This document shows, piece by piece, positions 25,546 to 34,389 of a DNA stretch of 64,000 nt (position 1 is its first letter; each line of letters opens with the position of its first letter). The notes under the pieces are model-generated. The model saw only the letters and a list, made by a program, of their open reading frames with translations. It did no database searches and was not told where the DNA came from. Origin of the DNA: Thermoleophilia bacterium (GTDB taxonomy: Bacteria > Actinomycetota > Thermoleophilia > Solirubrobacterales > 70-9); NCBI GenBank assembly GCA_016650125.1, contig JAENWT010000003.1:124001-188000 (forward strand), given 5' to 3'. Both the position numbers and the translations under genes were made by a program.

Positions 25546-26115
25546 TCAGGTGAAGGCTTTGATCCTGGTCAGGAAATCGCTCAGGATCCTGGCAGTAGCC
25601 CCCCAAATCAAGACCCTGTCCATTTCGAACGTGGGGGTCCTGATCGGGACTCCCCGCCGGACCAGGCGGCGCATCGCGTAGGAGTCGACCAGCTCGTCGA
25701 TGCCGAAGTTGAGGATCGCCGCGACCTCCGAGGGGTTCGGGACCAGCGGTTGGTCGCCAGAGACCAGGCCGACGAAGGGCTGGATCCGGTACGAAGTGAC
25801 GAAGGTCCCGACCGGGGCCAGGGCGCCGACCACTTCCACCCGGTCGGGGCTGATGCTCACCTCTTCGTGGGTCTCGCGCAAGGCGGTCCATTCGAGGTCG
25901 CGGTCGCCGGCGTCGGACATGCCGCCCGGGAAGGAGATCTCGCCGGCGTGCTTCTTCAGGTCGGCGTGGCGCTCGGTGAAGATCAGCTTCGGGTCGGCCG
26001 GCCAGCCGGTGATCGGAACCAGCACCGCGGCTTCACGATTGCCGTGGGCCCCGAGGTCGCCGGCGTCCGATGCCGTGAGCAGGAGTCCCTGGAGGTTGGT
26101 CGAGCTGTAATCCAC
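25546..26115 (-). CDS. Nudix hydrolase, CoA pyrophosphatase type
   Basis: The 189-aa protein has the Nudix box with GGMSDAGDRDLEWTALRETH followed by EEV, and the preceding UPF0035 motif LIFTERHADLKKHAGEISFPGG, which together mark the NudL/PCD1 family that splits CoA to phosphopantetheine and 3',5'-ADP. It is divergent from apt, only 32 bases apart. The substrate is inferred from the family motif. Confidence 0.85.
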   Translation of the reverse strand: MDYSSTNLQGLLLTASDAGDLGAHGNREAAVLVPITGWPADPKLIFTERHADLKKHAGEISFPGGMSDAGDRDLEWTALRETHEEVSISPDRVEVVGALAPVGTFVTSYRIQPFVGLVSGDQPLVPNPSEVAAILNFGIDELVDSYAMRRLVRRGVPIRTPTFEMDRVLIWGATARILSDFLTRIKAFT

Positions 26116-26147
26116 GGTCGGATCATTACCTAACGGATAAAGTGCCG

Positions 26148-26666
26148 ATGATGGACCTCCGGCGTTTCATTCGGGACGTTCCCGACTTCCCCGAGCCGGG
26201 AATCGTCTTCCGAGACATCACGCCGCTGCTGCTCGATCCGTCGGCTGCCCGGCAGGCGACATCCGAACTGGTCGAGTTCGCGGCGCCTCTGGCCGTGGAT
26301 ATCGTGGTCTCGGCAGAGGCGCGAGGGTTCATCCTTGGTGGTGCGATCGCACAAGGGCTGGGGGCGGGCTTCGTGCCGGCCCGCAAGCCCGGCAACTTGC
26401 CGGCCGAGACGGTCTCGGTCGAGTACGAACTCGAGTACGGGTTGGACGAGCTCGAGATCCATGCCGACGCCTTCGCCCATGGGGCGCGTGTCCTTGTGCA
26501 TGACGACCTGATCGCAACCGGGGGAACAGCCGCCGCCACGGTCGAGTTGGTTGAGAAGCTCGGCGGCGAGGTGGTCGGGTGTGCCTTCCTGATTGAACTC
26601 GCAGGGCTGAAGGGTCGGCAGCGGATAGCTGCTCACGAGTTTCATGCGCTGATGTCGCTCGACTGA
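26148..26666 (+). CDS. apt: Adenine phosphoribosyltransferase
   Basis: The enzyme salvages adenine with PRPP to AMP. Visible are LRRFIRDVPDFPEPGIVFRDITPLL at the N-terminus, SAEARGFILGGAIA, and the PRPP-binding loop VLVHDDLIATGGTAAA (about 119-134). The start could be GTG 26142, ATG 26148 or ATG 26151; none has a strong ribosome site. GCTCGAC/GTCGAGC (26657-26663 and 26679-26685) form a hairpin across the stop codon. Confidence 0.92.
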   Translation: MMDLRRFIRDVPDFPEPGIVFRDITPLLLDPSAARQATSELVEFAAPLAVDIVVSAEARGFILGGAIAQGLGAGFVPARKPGNLPAETVSVEYELEYGLDELEIHADAFAHGARVLVHDDLIATGGTAAATVELVEKLGGEVVGCAFLIELAGLKGRQRIAAHEFHALMSLD

Positions 26667-26703
26667 CCTCTTTTCCCGGTCGAGCAGACGCTATGATCGC
26701 GAC

Positions 26704-27171
26704 ATGAGACACCACTGCGCCGGTACGTCCAATTCCGTCCGTCCCATCATGTCGCTGCTCGCATTGCTGCTCGCCGCGGTTGCCAGCCTGCTGCTGCTTC
26801 CAGTTACCGGTGCATCCGCCGCAAAGGACGGCAAGTACGTCGGCAAGGACGAAGGCGAGGCCAAGGTGGTGCTCAAAGTGAAGAACGACCGGGTGGTGTA
26901 TTTCAGCGGTTCTCCCTGGACCTATTGTGGCGGAGATTATGGATGGCTTTCGACCTTCGCTTACCCACCGGCCGGCAAGAAGGGGGCGAAGATCAAGATC
27001 AAGAAGAGCGGACTCTTTGCCGCGGTCTTCAAGGGGAGTCCTGACATCAGCTATGCGGATGACAACCGTCTCCTTTCGGGAACCTTCCAGGGCCGCAAGG
27101 TCAAGGGATCCATGAAGATCCAAGGCCTCTGCTCTGCCGACAGCAAGTTCAAGGCGACGCTCAGGAATTAG
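26704..27171 (+). CDS. Small secreted protein
   Basis: The 155-aa product has a signal peptide (hydrophobic SLLALLLAAVASLLLLPV, cleavage near ASAAKDG). The mature part is basic and repeats a K-x-K-x pattern (KGAKIKIKKSGLFAAVFKG), with two Cys (YCGGDYG and LCSAD). No family is recognised. Similar small exported beta-rich proteins occur at 52682 and 63106 in this window, but sequence similarity is weak. Confidence 0.7.
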   Translation: MRHHCAGTSNSVRPIMSLLALLLAAVASLLLLPVTGASAAKDGKYVGKDEGEAKVVLKVKNDRVVYFSGSPWTYCGGDYGWLSTFAYPPAGKKGAKIKIKKSGLFAAVFKGSPDISYADDNRLLSGTFQGRKVKGSMKIQGLCSADSKFKATLRN

Positions 27172-27220
27172 TCCGGTTGCCCGTAGCGGCTTCTCGCCGG
27201 CCCCGAGCGGGCTGCACCGC

Positions 27221-28021
27221 TCAGATGATCACCGGCACGGTGCCGCCGTCGACTCCCCAGGCGGCGCCGGCGACGAACGAAGCGCGATCGGAACAGAGGA
27301 AGGTGATCACCGAGGCGATTTCCTCCGGAGTCGCGAGCCGGCCGATCGGCCGCTTCGAGCCGACTTCTTCCCGCGCCGCTTCACGATGCTCGGCACCTGA
27401 GTGTTCCTTGGCCTGATCGAGCAGTCCGCCCGATTCGAGCCAGAGTTCCGAGGCGGTCGGCCCGGGGCAGACCGCGTTGACCAGCACCCCGCCCGCGGCA
27501 TACTTGTCGGCGTAGAGGCGGGAGAGTGAAAGCATCGCGGCCTTGCCGACTGAATAGTCGGGCATCTGCGCGGAAGGCCTTTTGCCGGCGGTCGAGGAGA
27601 CGTTGACGACGCGGCCCCAGCCGCGTTCCAGCATGCCGGGGATCGCCGCTTTCATCAGGTTGTGCGGGGCCATCACGCTCAGCTCGAACTGGTCCCGGAA
27701 GTCCTGGTCGGGCGCGTCCTCGAGGTCGCGCCACTTGGCGGCCCCGGCGTTGTTGACGAGAACGTCGAGCTTGCCGAACTCCTGGGTCGCCGCGGCGACG
27801 ACGTGCTCGCCGGCGTGGGCTTCCGTGATGTCGATGACCAGCACCCCGGCGTCGCCACCCTCGGCGCGAACCACTTCGGACATCGCCGCCAGCTGCTCCG
27901 GGTTGCGGGAGATCATCAGGACCTTCGCGCCCTCCGAGCAGAGCTGCCGGGTGGCTTCGAAGCCGATGCCACTGCTGGCGCCGGTCACCGCGCAGACGCG
28001 GTTTTCGAGGCCGAGGTTCAT
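27221..28021 (-). CDS. SDR family oxidoreductase
   Basis: The 266-aa protein has the NAD(P) motif TGASSGIGFEA, the NNAG strand, catalytic Ser in VNVSSTAG, and the YSVGKAA Tyr/Lys pair (about 157-163); the C-terminus ends with GAAWGVDGGTVPVII. The start is the ATG at 28021, which overlaps the stop of the OsmC gene (ATGA). Substrate is unknown. It belongs to a three-gene coupled operon with OsmC and cobalamin adenosyltransferase genes. Confidence 0.88.
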   Translation of the reverse strand: MNLGLENRVCAVTGASSGIGFEATRQLCSEGAKVLMISRNPEQLAAMSEVVRAEGGDAGVLVIDITEAHAGEHVVAAATQEFGKLDVLVNNAGAAKWRDLEDAPDQDFRDQFELSVMAPHNLMKAAIPGMLERGWGRVVNVSSTAGKRPSAQMPDYSVGKAAMLSLSRLYADKYAAGGVLVNAVCPGPTASELWLESGGLLDQAKEHSGAEHREAAREEVGSKRPIGRLATPEEIASVITFLCSDRASFVAGAAWGVDGGTVPVII

Positions 28022-28407
28022 GCCGGCGTCACCCGGACCTCGGTCGCTTCGGCGAGCAGCCGGTGGACCGGGCACTTGCCCGCGATCGTCAGCAGGCGTG
28101 CGGTCTGCTCTTCGTCGAAGCGGTCGGGAATGCCGACTGTCACTTCGAACAGCTTCGGGTTCGGGCCGTCGTAGGTCGTGTCCACCGCGACCTCGAGGCC
28201 CTCGAGGTCCCAGCCCTTGCGATCGGCGTAGACCCTCAGGGTGCCGACCGTGCAGGCGGCGAGCGATGCGCTGACGCCTTCGGTCGAATGCGGGCCGAGG
28301 CCTTGACCGCCGTGATCCTCACCGAGGTCGAAGGTCAGGATGTGGCCGCTCGAGAGTTCGATCTCGGTCGGCAGCTTCGAGCCGGTTGTGGCGACCGCAC
28401 GGGTCAC
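28018..28407 (-). CDS. OsmC family protein
   Basis: The 129-aa alpha/beta protein belongs to the OsmC/Ohr group of peroxide-protective thiol proteins. GLGPHSTEGVSASLAACTVGTLRVYADRKGW contains the family's resolving Cys (about residue 53); the second conserved Cys lies in IAGKCPVHRLL (about 113). Both Cys are present, consistent with hydroperoxide reductase activity. It overlaps both neighbours by four bases. Confidence 0.85.
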   Translation of the reverse strand: MTRAVATTGSKLPTEIELSSGHILTFDLGEDHGGQGLGPHSTEGVSASLAACTVGTLRVYADRKGWDLEGLEVAVDTTYDGPNPKLFEVTVGIPDRFDEEQTARLLTIAGKCPVHRLLAEATEVRVTPA

Positions 28408-28973
28408 TTTGGCTTGCGGCGTCCTTCGAAGAGTTCCGGGTCGTTGACGTCACTGACTCGGGCCATGGCGAAACAGAGGTCGGAGGCGCGGTTCAGGAAG
28501 CGCAGGATCTCGGCCGAGGCGAGCTCACCGTCGAGCTGGATCTTCACGACCTTGCGCTCGGCCCGGCGGATGATCGTCCGGGCCACGTCAAGGTGGGCGG
28601 AAAGAGCGGTGCCACCGGGGATGACGAACTTGGGCGGCAGCTCGACCTGCGACATGTACTTGTCGATTTCGGCGTCGAGCGCGTCGGTCATGTCGGCGGT
28701 GATTCGGCTGATTCCGTCTTCGAGCCGCTCGGCCGCTTCGGGCGCGGTCGCCAGCTCGGCGCCGGCGACGAAAAGCTCGTTCTGGAGGGCGAGGATGTCG
28801 TCGTGCAGCTCTTGCTGATCTGAATTGCATTGCGAGCGGGCCACTCCGAGGGCCGAACAGGCTTCGTCCAGGGTCCCGTAGGCGTCGGTCCGCGTGCCCG
28901 ACTTCTCGACCCGTCCGCCGTACCAGAGGCCGGTCGTGCCGTCGTCGCCCTTCTTCGTATAGATCTTGACCAT
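28404..28973 (-). CDS. Cob(I)alamin adenosyltransferase, PduO type
   Basis: The 189-aa enzyme adds the adenosyl group of ATP to cob(I)alamin. The ATP-binding N-terminus is KIYTKKGDDGTTGLWYGG, followed by YGTLDEACSALGVAR; the helical C-terminal half has VIPGGTALSAHLDVARTIIRRAER, with the family Arg residues, and FLNRASDLCFAMAR. Length and helix pattern fit PduO/MMAB. It is the first gene of the SDR operon. Confidence 0.92.
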   Translation of the reverse strand: MVKIYTKKGDDGTTGLWYGGRVEKSGTRTDAYGTLDEACSALGVARSQCNSDQQELHDDILALQNELFVAGAELATAPEAAERLEDGISRITADMTDALDAEIDKYMSQVELPPKFVIPGGTALSAHLDVARTIIRRAERKVVKIQLDGELASAEILRFLNRASDLCFAMARVSDVNDPELFEGRRKPK

Positions 28974-29055
28974 GAGTCGATCCTAGTCTGCCGGTAACCG
29001 GTCAGCTCGGGGAAATCTTCATCGGTGATCGGACATGTGACCCAGCATCATCGCA

Positions 29056-30318
29056 TCAACTCAACGGATTGAAGGCCATGCCCGAAAGCAGCTTCGGGTA
29101 AAAGTAGGTCGACTTCGGTGGCATGGTTTCGCCTGCCGCAGCGACCGCCCGGACCTGTTCGATCGGGGTCGCCCGCAGGATGAACGCTGCCTGGTAGGTG
29201 CCTTCGGCGACCAGTCCCAGCGCGCTCTCGATGCTCTTTGCGTAACCGATGCCGCGCTTGGTTTCGACGTCTTCCTCGGAGAGTCCGAGGATGTTCTGGA
29301 GCACGACCTTCTCGAGGATGGCGGCGTCAAGGTGGCGGTAGGCCTCCGAACGACCCTCCATCAGCTGGTCGAGCCCGAGCGGATCCTTGAGCCGCAGCTT
29401 GAGGTAACGGCCGGCGGTCTGGTCGATGAATCCGAAACAGCCGATGCCTTCCATGCCGTCCGGATCGAGTCCGTCGAGGTCGGTCACCTCGACGTCGAAG
29501 GCGTCGGAGATGCCGTTGGTCAGGTGGTCTTGAATGTCCGGGCTCCCGGCGAGGCCCGAGAGCAGGCGGTGGGTGGGGAAGACGGTCAGTCCCGGGTCGT
29601 CGAGACCGGTCAGCGCCATCAGCGTGAAGCATTGCGCGCCTTCACCGGGGACTTCGGCCATGTAGGTGCGCGCGGTCTCGTACCGGTGGTGGCCGTCGGC
29701 GATCAGCAGTTCGGCGTCGGCCAGGACTTCGGATACCGCGGCGTGGACCACCGGGTCTTTGATCGGCCACAGCCGGTGGGTCGTGCCTTCGTCGTCGGTG
29801 ACCGTTGCCCACGGCTCCGTCTCCGTAACGGCTGCGACTTGCGGCCAGGCATCCTTGCTGGTCAGGGAAAAGATCGGCGAGAGGTTGTAGCGGGTGGCCC
29901 GGGTCAGGTCGAGCCGGTCCTGTTTCGGACCGGGCTGCGTCCGTTCGTGCGGCCGGATCTGCCCCGGCCCGTAGTCGGTCACGCGGACCCGCGCGAGGAT
30001 CCCGTTCCGGGTGTGGGTCGTCCCGTCCGGCGCTGCGTACTCCTGGGTCAGTGCCCAGATCGTCGGATCGCGGTCCTGGGTGAGCACACCGCTCAGTACC
30101 CACTCCTCGAGGGTGTCGGCCGCGTGCTGATACGGATCCGAGCCCTCGCCACTCGCCTTGGGCAGGTCGATCTCGACCACGTTGAAGGACGAATGCTGGA
30201 GGAGCTTGCGACGCTCCTGGTCGTCGATCACGTCGTAGGGCGGAGCGGTGACCGACTGAAGCGAATTCACCGCCGCGAGGTTGTAATGGAGGGCGGGGAA
30301 GGTTCTGACGTCGGCCAT
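29056..30318 (-). CDS. DUF1015 family protein
   Basis: The product has 420 aa from the ATG at 30318. It shows the blocks of the DUF1015/SerK-like group: VTAPPYDVI, NVVEIDLPK near the start, then IRPHERT, and the ADGHHRYETARTY motif (about 215-227). The family includes ADP-dependent serine kinase-like proteins, but most members are uncharacterised. It starts 83 bases from the divergent monooxygenase gene. Confidence 0.85.
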   Translation of the reverse strand: MADVRTFPALHYNLAAVNSLQSVTAPPYDVIDDQERRKLLQHSSFNVVEIDLPKASGEGSDPYQHAADTLEEWVLSGVLTQDRDPTIWALTQEYAAPDGTTHTRNGILARVRVTDYGPGQIRPHERTQPGPKQDRLDLTRATRYNLSPIFSLTSKDAWPQVAAVTETEPWATVTDDEGTTHRLWPIKDPVVHAAVSEVLADAELLIADGHHRYETARTYMAEVPGEGAQCFTLMALTGLDDPGLTVFPTHRLLSGLAGSPDIQDHLTNGISDAFDVEVTDLDGLDPDGMEGIGCFGFIDQTAGRYLKLRLKDPLGLDQLMEGRSEAYRHLDAAILEKVVLQNILGLSEEDVETKRGIGYAKSIESALGLVAEGTYQAAFILRATPIEQVRAVAAAGETMPPKSTYFYPKLLSGMAFNPLS

Positions 30319-30401
30319 GGCCCCAAACCTACCCTGTCCGTGCCCCGGCCAAAAGACCCGCACGAAGGGCGCTCTGCGAAGGGCCGGTAGGATCACGCCT
30401 C

Positions 30402-31727
30402 ATGGCCGAGCGAGAGGACGTTTCCGGGGATGTACTGCCTTACGCGGTGATCGGTGCCGGGCCGGCCGTGCTTGCCGGAGCACGCAACCTCGCGCGGCGG
30501 GGGATCGATTTCGTCGGCTTCGACGTCGGACCCGGTGTTGGCGGACTCTGGGATATCGAAAGCCCGAAGAGCACGATGTACGAGTCGGCCCACCTGATCT
30601 CCTCGAAGACCACGACGTCCTACGACGAGTTCCCGATGAGGGAGGACATCGCCGACTACCCCAGCCACCGCGACATGAAGGTCTATTTCAACGACTACGC
30701 CGACACCTTCGACCTCAAGAAGTACTTCCGGTTCGAGACGGAAGTGATCAGAACCGAACCGGACGGCGACAACTGGTCGGTCACGACCCGGGGCCCCGAC
30801 GGCAAGGAGACAACCGGGACGTACGCCGGGCTCATCATCGCCAACGGTCTGCTCTCGAACCCGAGCATTCCCGAGTTCGAGGGCGATTTCGACGGCGAGC
30901 TGCTTCACACCAGCGAGTACAAGAGCCCCGAGATCTTCCAGGACAAGCGGGTGCTGATCATCGGCGGTGGCAACTCCGGCTGCGACATCGCCGTCGACGC
31001 GGTCCACCAGGCGAAGTCAGTCGACATGAGTCTGCGCAGCGGCTACTGGTTCTTCCCGAAGTACATCCTCGGCAAGCCCTCGGACACGCTCAACGAAGGC
31101 AGGGCCCTGCCGGCCTGGATCAAGACCCGCGTCGACGGGTGGGTCATCCGCTTGATCACTGGCAACCCGGCGCGGCTCGGCTTCCCGGAACCGGAAGGCC
31201 GGATCTATGAGACCCACCCGGTGCTGAACACCCTGGTGCTCTACTACGCGGGCCACGGCGATATCAAGGTGCGCAAGGACATTGATCGCTTTGATGGATC
31301 CGAGGTGAAGTTCGTCGACGGCACCAGCCACGAGTACGACATGGTGATGCTGGCGACCGGCTACAAACTCGACTACGGCTTCATCGATCCCGAACACCTG
31401 AACTGGGTCGGAAACCACCTCGACCTCTACCTGAACATCTTCACTCCGAAGCACCGCAACGTGTTCGTGCTCGGCATGGTCGAGGCGACGGGGCTCGGCT
31501 GGCAGGGGCGATACAACCAGGCGATCCTGGTGGCGGAGTTCATCAAGGCCCAGCGGGACGACCCGGCCCGGGCCGAGCAGATGTGGCAGCGCGTGAACGG
31601 CCCCAAGCCCGACCTCTTCGCCGGGTACAATTACCGCCAGATCGAACGGCTTCCTTACTACGTGAACAAGGATGCCTACCGCCAGCAGATCCAGAAGCAC
31701 CTGGAGATTTTTTCGGCCTCGGTCTGA
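30402..31727 (+). CDS. Flavin-containing monooxygenase-like protein
   Basis: The 441-aa protein has an FAD Rossmann motif VIGAGPAVLAGARNLARRG (about 11-29; the usual Gly after Pro is Ala-Val here) and a second nucleotide-binding motif IIGGGNSGCDIAVDA (about 187-201). LATGYKLDYGF near 320 is the late ATG motif of this class. It resembles FMO/Baeyer-Villiger-type enzymes that oxygenate soft nucleophiles or ketones. It begins a + strand run with an SBF transporter and an epimerase. Confidence 0.85.
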   Translation: MAEREDVSGDVLPYAVIGAGPAVLAGARNLARRGIDFVGFDVGPGVGGLWDIESPKSTMYESAHLISSKTTTSYDEFPMREDIADYPSHRDMKVYFNDYADTFDLKKYFRFETEVIRTEPDGDNWSVTTRGPDGKETTGTYAGLIIANGLLSNPSIPEFEGDFDGELLHTSEYKSPEIFQDKRVLIIGGGNSGCDIAVDAVHQAKSVDMSLRSGYWFFPKYILGKPSDTLNEGRALPAWIKTRVDGWVIRLITGNPARLGFPEPEGRIYETHPVLNTLVLYYAGHGDIKVRKDIDRFDGSEVKFVDGTSHEYDMVMLATGYKLDYGFIDPEHLNWVGNHLDLYLNIFTPKHRNVFVLGMVEATGLGWQGRYNQAILVAEFIKAQRDDPARAEQMWQRVNGPKPDLFAGYNYRQIERLPYYVNKDAYRQQIQKHLEIFSASV

Positions 31728-31752
31728 TGCCGACCTCCGTCGGTAGGCCCTT

Positions 31753-32697
31753 GTGATGCTGCCGATCGGGAACATCGACAACGTACACCTGGCCTTCAGC
31801 GATTCGTCGCTGCTGGTCCTCAACTTCGTGCTGGCGATCATCATGCTCGGCATCGCCATGGACACGAAGTTGTCCGACTTCCGCGAAGTCCGGACGTTGC
31901 GGAGGGCGATGGTGGTCGGCATCGCCGCCCAGTTCATCCTGCTGCCGGCGATCACCTTCTGCCTCACCCTGCTGCTCGGCGTTCGCGGCTCGATCGCGAT
32001 GGGCATGATCCTGGTCGCTAGCTGCCCGCCCGGAGGAACCTCGAACATCCTCACCTACCGCGCCCGGGGCAACGTGGCGCTGTCGGTCTCGATGACCGGG
32101 ATCTCGAGTCTGATCGCGATCTTCGTGATGCCGCTCAACGTCGCCTTCTGGGGCGGGCTTCAGCCGGAGGCTTCGAAGATCCTCGAAGACGTCGACCTGA
32201 GTGCGCTCGAGATGCTCGCCCACGTGATCCTGGTGATTGGTGTGCCATTCATCATCGGACTGGCCATCGCCCAGAAGAAGCCCGAGTTCACGAAGAAGGT
32301 CCAGCCCTGGGTCAAGCGCTTCAGCCTGTTTGCCCTGGTCGGCTTCATCCTGGCCGCGCTGCTCGCCAACATCGGCGTCTTCTGGGACTACATCCCGCTC
32401 GTCGCCCTGGTCGTTTTCCTCCACGACACGCTGGCGTTCGCGCTCGGTTATGGCATCGCATCGTCCTTCCGCCTCGACGAATACAACCGCCGGGCGATCA
32501 CCTTCGAGGTGGGCGTGCGTTACGCGGGACTGGGCCTCGGCATGGTCTTCAGCTTCTTCGACGGCATCGGCGGCATGGCGCTGGTCGCCGGGTGGTGGGG
32601 AGTCTGGGACCTGATCGCCGGCCTCGGCCTCTCCAGCTGGTGGGCACGGCGGCCCACCGGGCGAGAGGAACCCGAGGGTTCTAAGGTGGCGACATGA
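31753..32697 (+). CDS. Bile acid:sodium symporter (SBF/BASS) family transporter
   Basis: The membrane protein has about 314 aa and nine to ten helices. The family block LVASCPPGGTSNILTYRARG (about 92-111) contains the conserved Pro-Gly-Gly and Asn-like Na-site residues; EVGVRYAGLGLGM near 255 is the second core motif. Substrates of bacterial members are organic anions, not only bile acids. GTG 31753 or ATG 31756 can start it. The stop overlaps the epimerase start (ATGA). Confidence 0.85.
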   Translation: MMLPIGNIDNVHLAFSDSSLLVLNFVLAIIMLGIAMDTKLSDFREVRTLRRAMVVGIAAQFILLPAITFCLTLLLGVRGSIAMGMILVASCPPGGTSNILTYRARGNVALSVSMTGISSLIAIFVMPLNVAFWGGLQPEASKILEDVDLSALEMLAHVILVIGVPFIIGLAIAQKKPEFTKKVQPWVKRFSLFALVGFILAALLANIGVFWDYIPLVALVVFLHDTLAFALGYGIASSFRLDEYNRRAITFEVGVRYAGLGLGMVFSFFDGIGGMALVAGWWGVWDLIAGLGLSSWWARRPTGREEPEGSKVAT

Positions 32698-33650
32698 AAC
32701 GGGTTTACGTGACTGGCGGGAACGGGTTCCTCGGGCACTCGGTCGTGCGCGGTCTGGCCGCGGCGGGGGATGAGGTCGAGCTGGTGGTCAGCGCCGATCT
32801 GCGCGAGCCGGCCGACGAGCACATCATCGACGGAGTCCTCTACGAACAGGCAGACGTGACCGATGCCAAGGTGATCTCCGACCAGATCCTCGACCACGAG
32901 ATCGACACAGTGGTGCACCTCGCTTCGATCGTCAACCCGGGCAAGTCGACCACCACCGAGCAGGAATACGCGGTCGACGTGACCGGATCGAAGAACGTGC
33001 TCGAAGCCTGCGTCCGCCACGGGGTCAAGCGGATCATCGTCTCCTCGAGCGGAGCGGCCTACGGCTACCACGCCGACAACCCAGGCTGGCTCAAGGAGAC
33101 CGATCCGGTGCGCGGTACCGAGACCTTCCCGTACAGCCTGCATAAGCGGCTGGTCGAGGAGATGCTGGTCGAATACAAGGAGAGCGACCCGTACCTCGAG
33201 CAGGTCGTCCTGCGCATCGGCACGATCCTTGGGCGTTCGGTCGACAACCAGATCACCGACCTCTTCCGGGCGAAGCGCCTGGTCAAGATCCGCGGCTCGG
33301 ATTCACCCTTCGTCTTCATCTGGGACCAGGACGTGGTCGCGATCATGCTCCAGGCCGTGCTCGGCGACAAGACGGGGATCTTCAACGTCGCCGGCGACGG
33401 TTCGATGACCGTCGACGAGATCGCCAAGGAACTGGGGAAAGGCACCCTGCCGATCCCGGTGGGCGTGCTCAAGGCCGGGCTGAAGGTCGGCCAGAAACTC
33501 GGAAAGACACCCCACGGACCAGACCAGACCGACTTCCTCCAGTACCGCCCGGTGCTCGACAACACCCGCCTGAAAGAAGATTTCGGCTACACCCCGAAGT
33601 ACACCACCCGAGAAGCCTTCAAGGCCTGGCAGGCGGCCAACGGCCTGTAG
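32694..33650 (+). CDS. NAD-dependent epimerase/dehydratase family protein
   Basis: The 318-aa extended-SDR protein has the NAD motif VTGGNGFLGHSVVRGLAA, catalytic Ser/Thr in VSSSGAAYG, and the YSLHKRLVE Tyr/Lys pair (about 147-155). The C-terminal substrate part gives no clear sugar signature, so it could act on sugar nucleotides, steroids or isoprenoids. It is coupled to the SBF transporter gene and ends at a clear intrinsic terminator. Confidence 0.85.
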   Translation: MKRVYVTGGNGFLGHSVVRGLAAAGDEVELVVSADLREPADEHIIDGVLYEQADVTDAKVISDQILDHEIDTVVHLASIVNPGKSTTTEQEYAVDVTGSKNVLEACVRHGVKRIIVSSSGAAYGYHADNPGWLKETDPVRGTETFPYSLHKRLVEEMLVEYKESDPYLEQVVLRIGTILGRSVDNQITDLFRAKRLVKIRGSDSPFVFIWDQDVVAIMLQAVLGDKTGIFNVAGDGSMTVDEIAKELGKGTLPIPVGVLKAGLKVGQKLGKTPHGPDQTDFLQYRPVLDNTRLKEDFGYTPKYTTREAFKAWQAANGL

Positions 33651-33653
33651 CTT

Positions 33654-33679
33654 AAAAACCCTCGATTAGCAGGGTTTTT
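33654..33679 (+). terminator. Intrinsic terminator after the epimerase gene
   Basis: AAAAACCCT (33654-33662) pairs with AGGGTTTTT (33671-33679) around an eight-base loop, leaving a five-T run at the 3' side. It lies four bases past the stop. This is the only textbook U-tract terminator I found in the window. Confidence 0.85.
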
Positions 33680-33687
33680 GTCACACA

Positions 33688-33722
33688 ATTGTCGCATTCA
33701 CCCCTCGCAAACCTGCGACAAT
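33688..33722. promoter_or_regulatory. 9-bp inverted repeat ahead of the HTH-GEG gene
   Basis: ATTGTCGCA (33688-33696) and TGCGACAAT (33714-33722) form perfect arms around a 17-base centre, ending seven bases before the ATG of the next gene. The size and symmetry suit an operator bound by that gene's own HTH domain, or a recombination site; both are inference. Confidence 0.5.
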
Positions 33723-33728
33723 GAAGGC

Positions 33729-34376
33729 ATGGCTCACCCCGAATACATCCGGCAAAAGGCAATCGATCTGCGCACCAGTCAGGGGCTGACGATCGACGAG
33801 TTGGCCGAGTGCCTCTCAATCTCGAAGACGACGATCTACTACTGGGTGAACCACATTCCAATCGATCGGAAGCCTGCGACTTCGTTTCGATCTGAGGCTC
33901 AGAAGAAGGGAACCCTGGTCATGCAGGATCGATATCGCAAGGCGAGGGAGGCCGCCTACGCTGAGGGTGCAGCAGCCTTTCCTGAACTGCTCAAAGAGCC
34001 GACCTTCCGTGATTTCGTATGTATGTACATCGGGGAGGGATCAAAATACAGCCGAAACTCCGTGGCCATCTGCAACTCGGACCCCAAGGTGGTGAAGCTC
34101 GGCTCGACCTGGATTTGTCGATTCACGAAAAACAAGATCCGGTATTCGATTCAATACCACGCAGATCAATCGCTGGAAGAACTCAGAACGTTTTGGTCCG
34201 AGTATCTGGGCATTGATCCGGAAGCCGTGAAGTTTCAGCGTAAGTCCAATAGCAACCAACTCACGGGCCGGAAATGGAGATCCCAATACGGGGTCCTGGC
34301 AGTAGCGGTTGGCGACACCTATCTGAGAGCCCAGCTCCAGGCATGGATCGACTTGGTGAAAGCTGATTGGGGGTAG
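33729..34376 (+). CDS. HTH protein with GEG-motif (LAGLIDADG-like) domain
   Basis: The 215-aa product has an N-terminal helix-turn-helix (about residues 5-42: RTSQGLTIDELAECLSISKTTIYYWV), then CMYIGEGSKYSRNSVAICNSDP (about 98-119). The GEG-type motif and following fold are reminiscent of LAGLIDADG-related proteins found near tRNAs in actinobacteria. YSIQYHADQ and QRKSNSNQLTGRKWRSQYGV follow. Composition is less GC-rich than neighbours, suggesting transfer. The ATG at 33729 is preferred over one 51 bases upstream. It ends 13 bases before tRNA-Pro. Confidence 0.7.
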   Translation: MAHPEYIRQKAIDLRTSQGLTIDELAECLSISKTTIYYWVNHIPIDRKPATSFRSEAQKKGTLVMQDRYRKAREAAYAEGAAAFPELLKEPTFRDFVCMYIGEGSKYSRNSVAICNSDPKVVKLGSTWICRFTKNKIRYSIQYHADQSLEELRTFWSEYLGIDPEAVKFQRKSNSNQLTGRKWRSQYGVLAVAVGDTYLRAQLQAWIDLVKADWG

Positions 34377-34389
34377 ACTTCCTCCCTCA

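Noticed and set aside
26149-26645. Long frames opposite apt, dinB, HMG-CoA reductase and the oxidase genes
   Set aside because: They mirror the codon structure of the true genes in high-GC DNA and have no motifs of their own.
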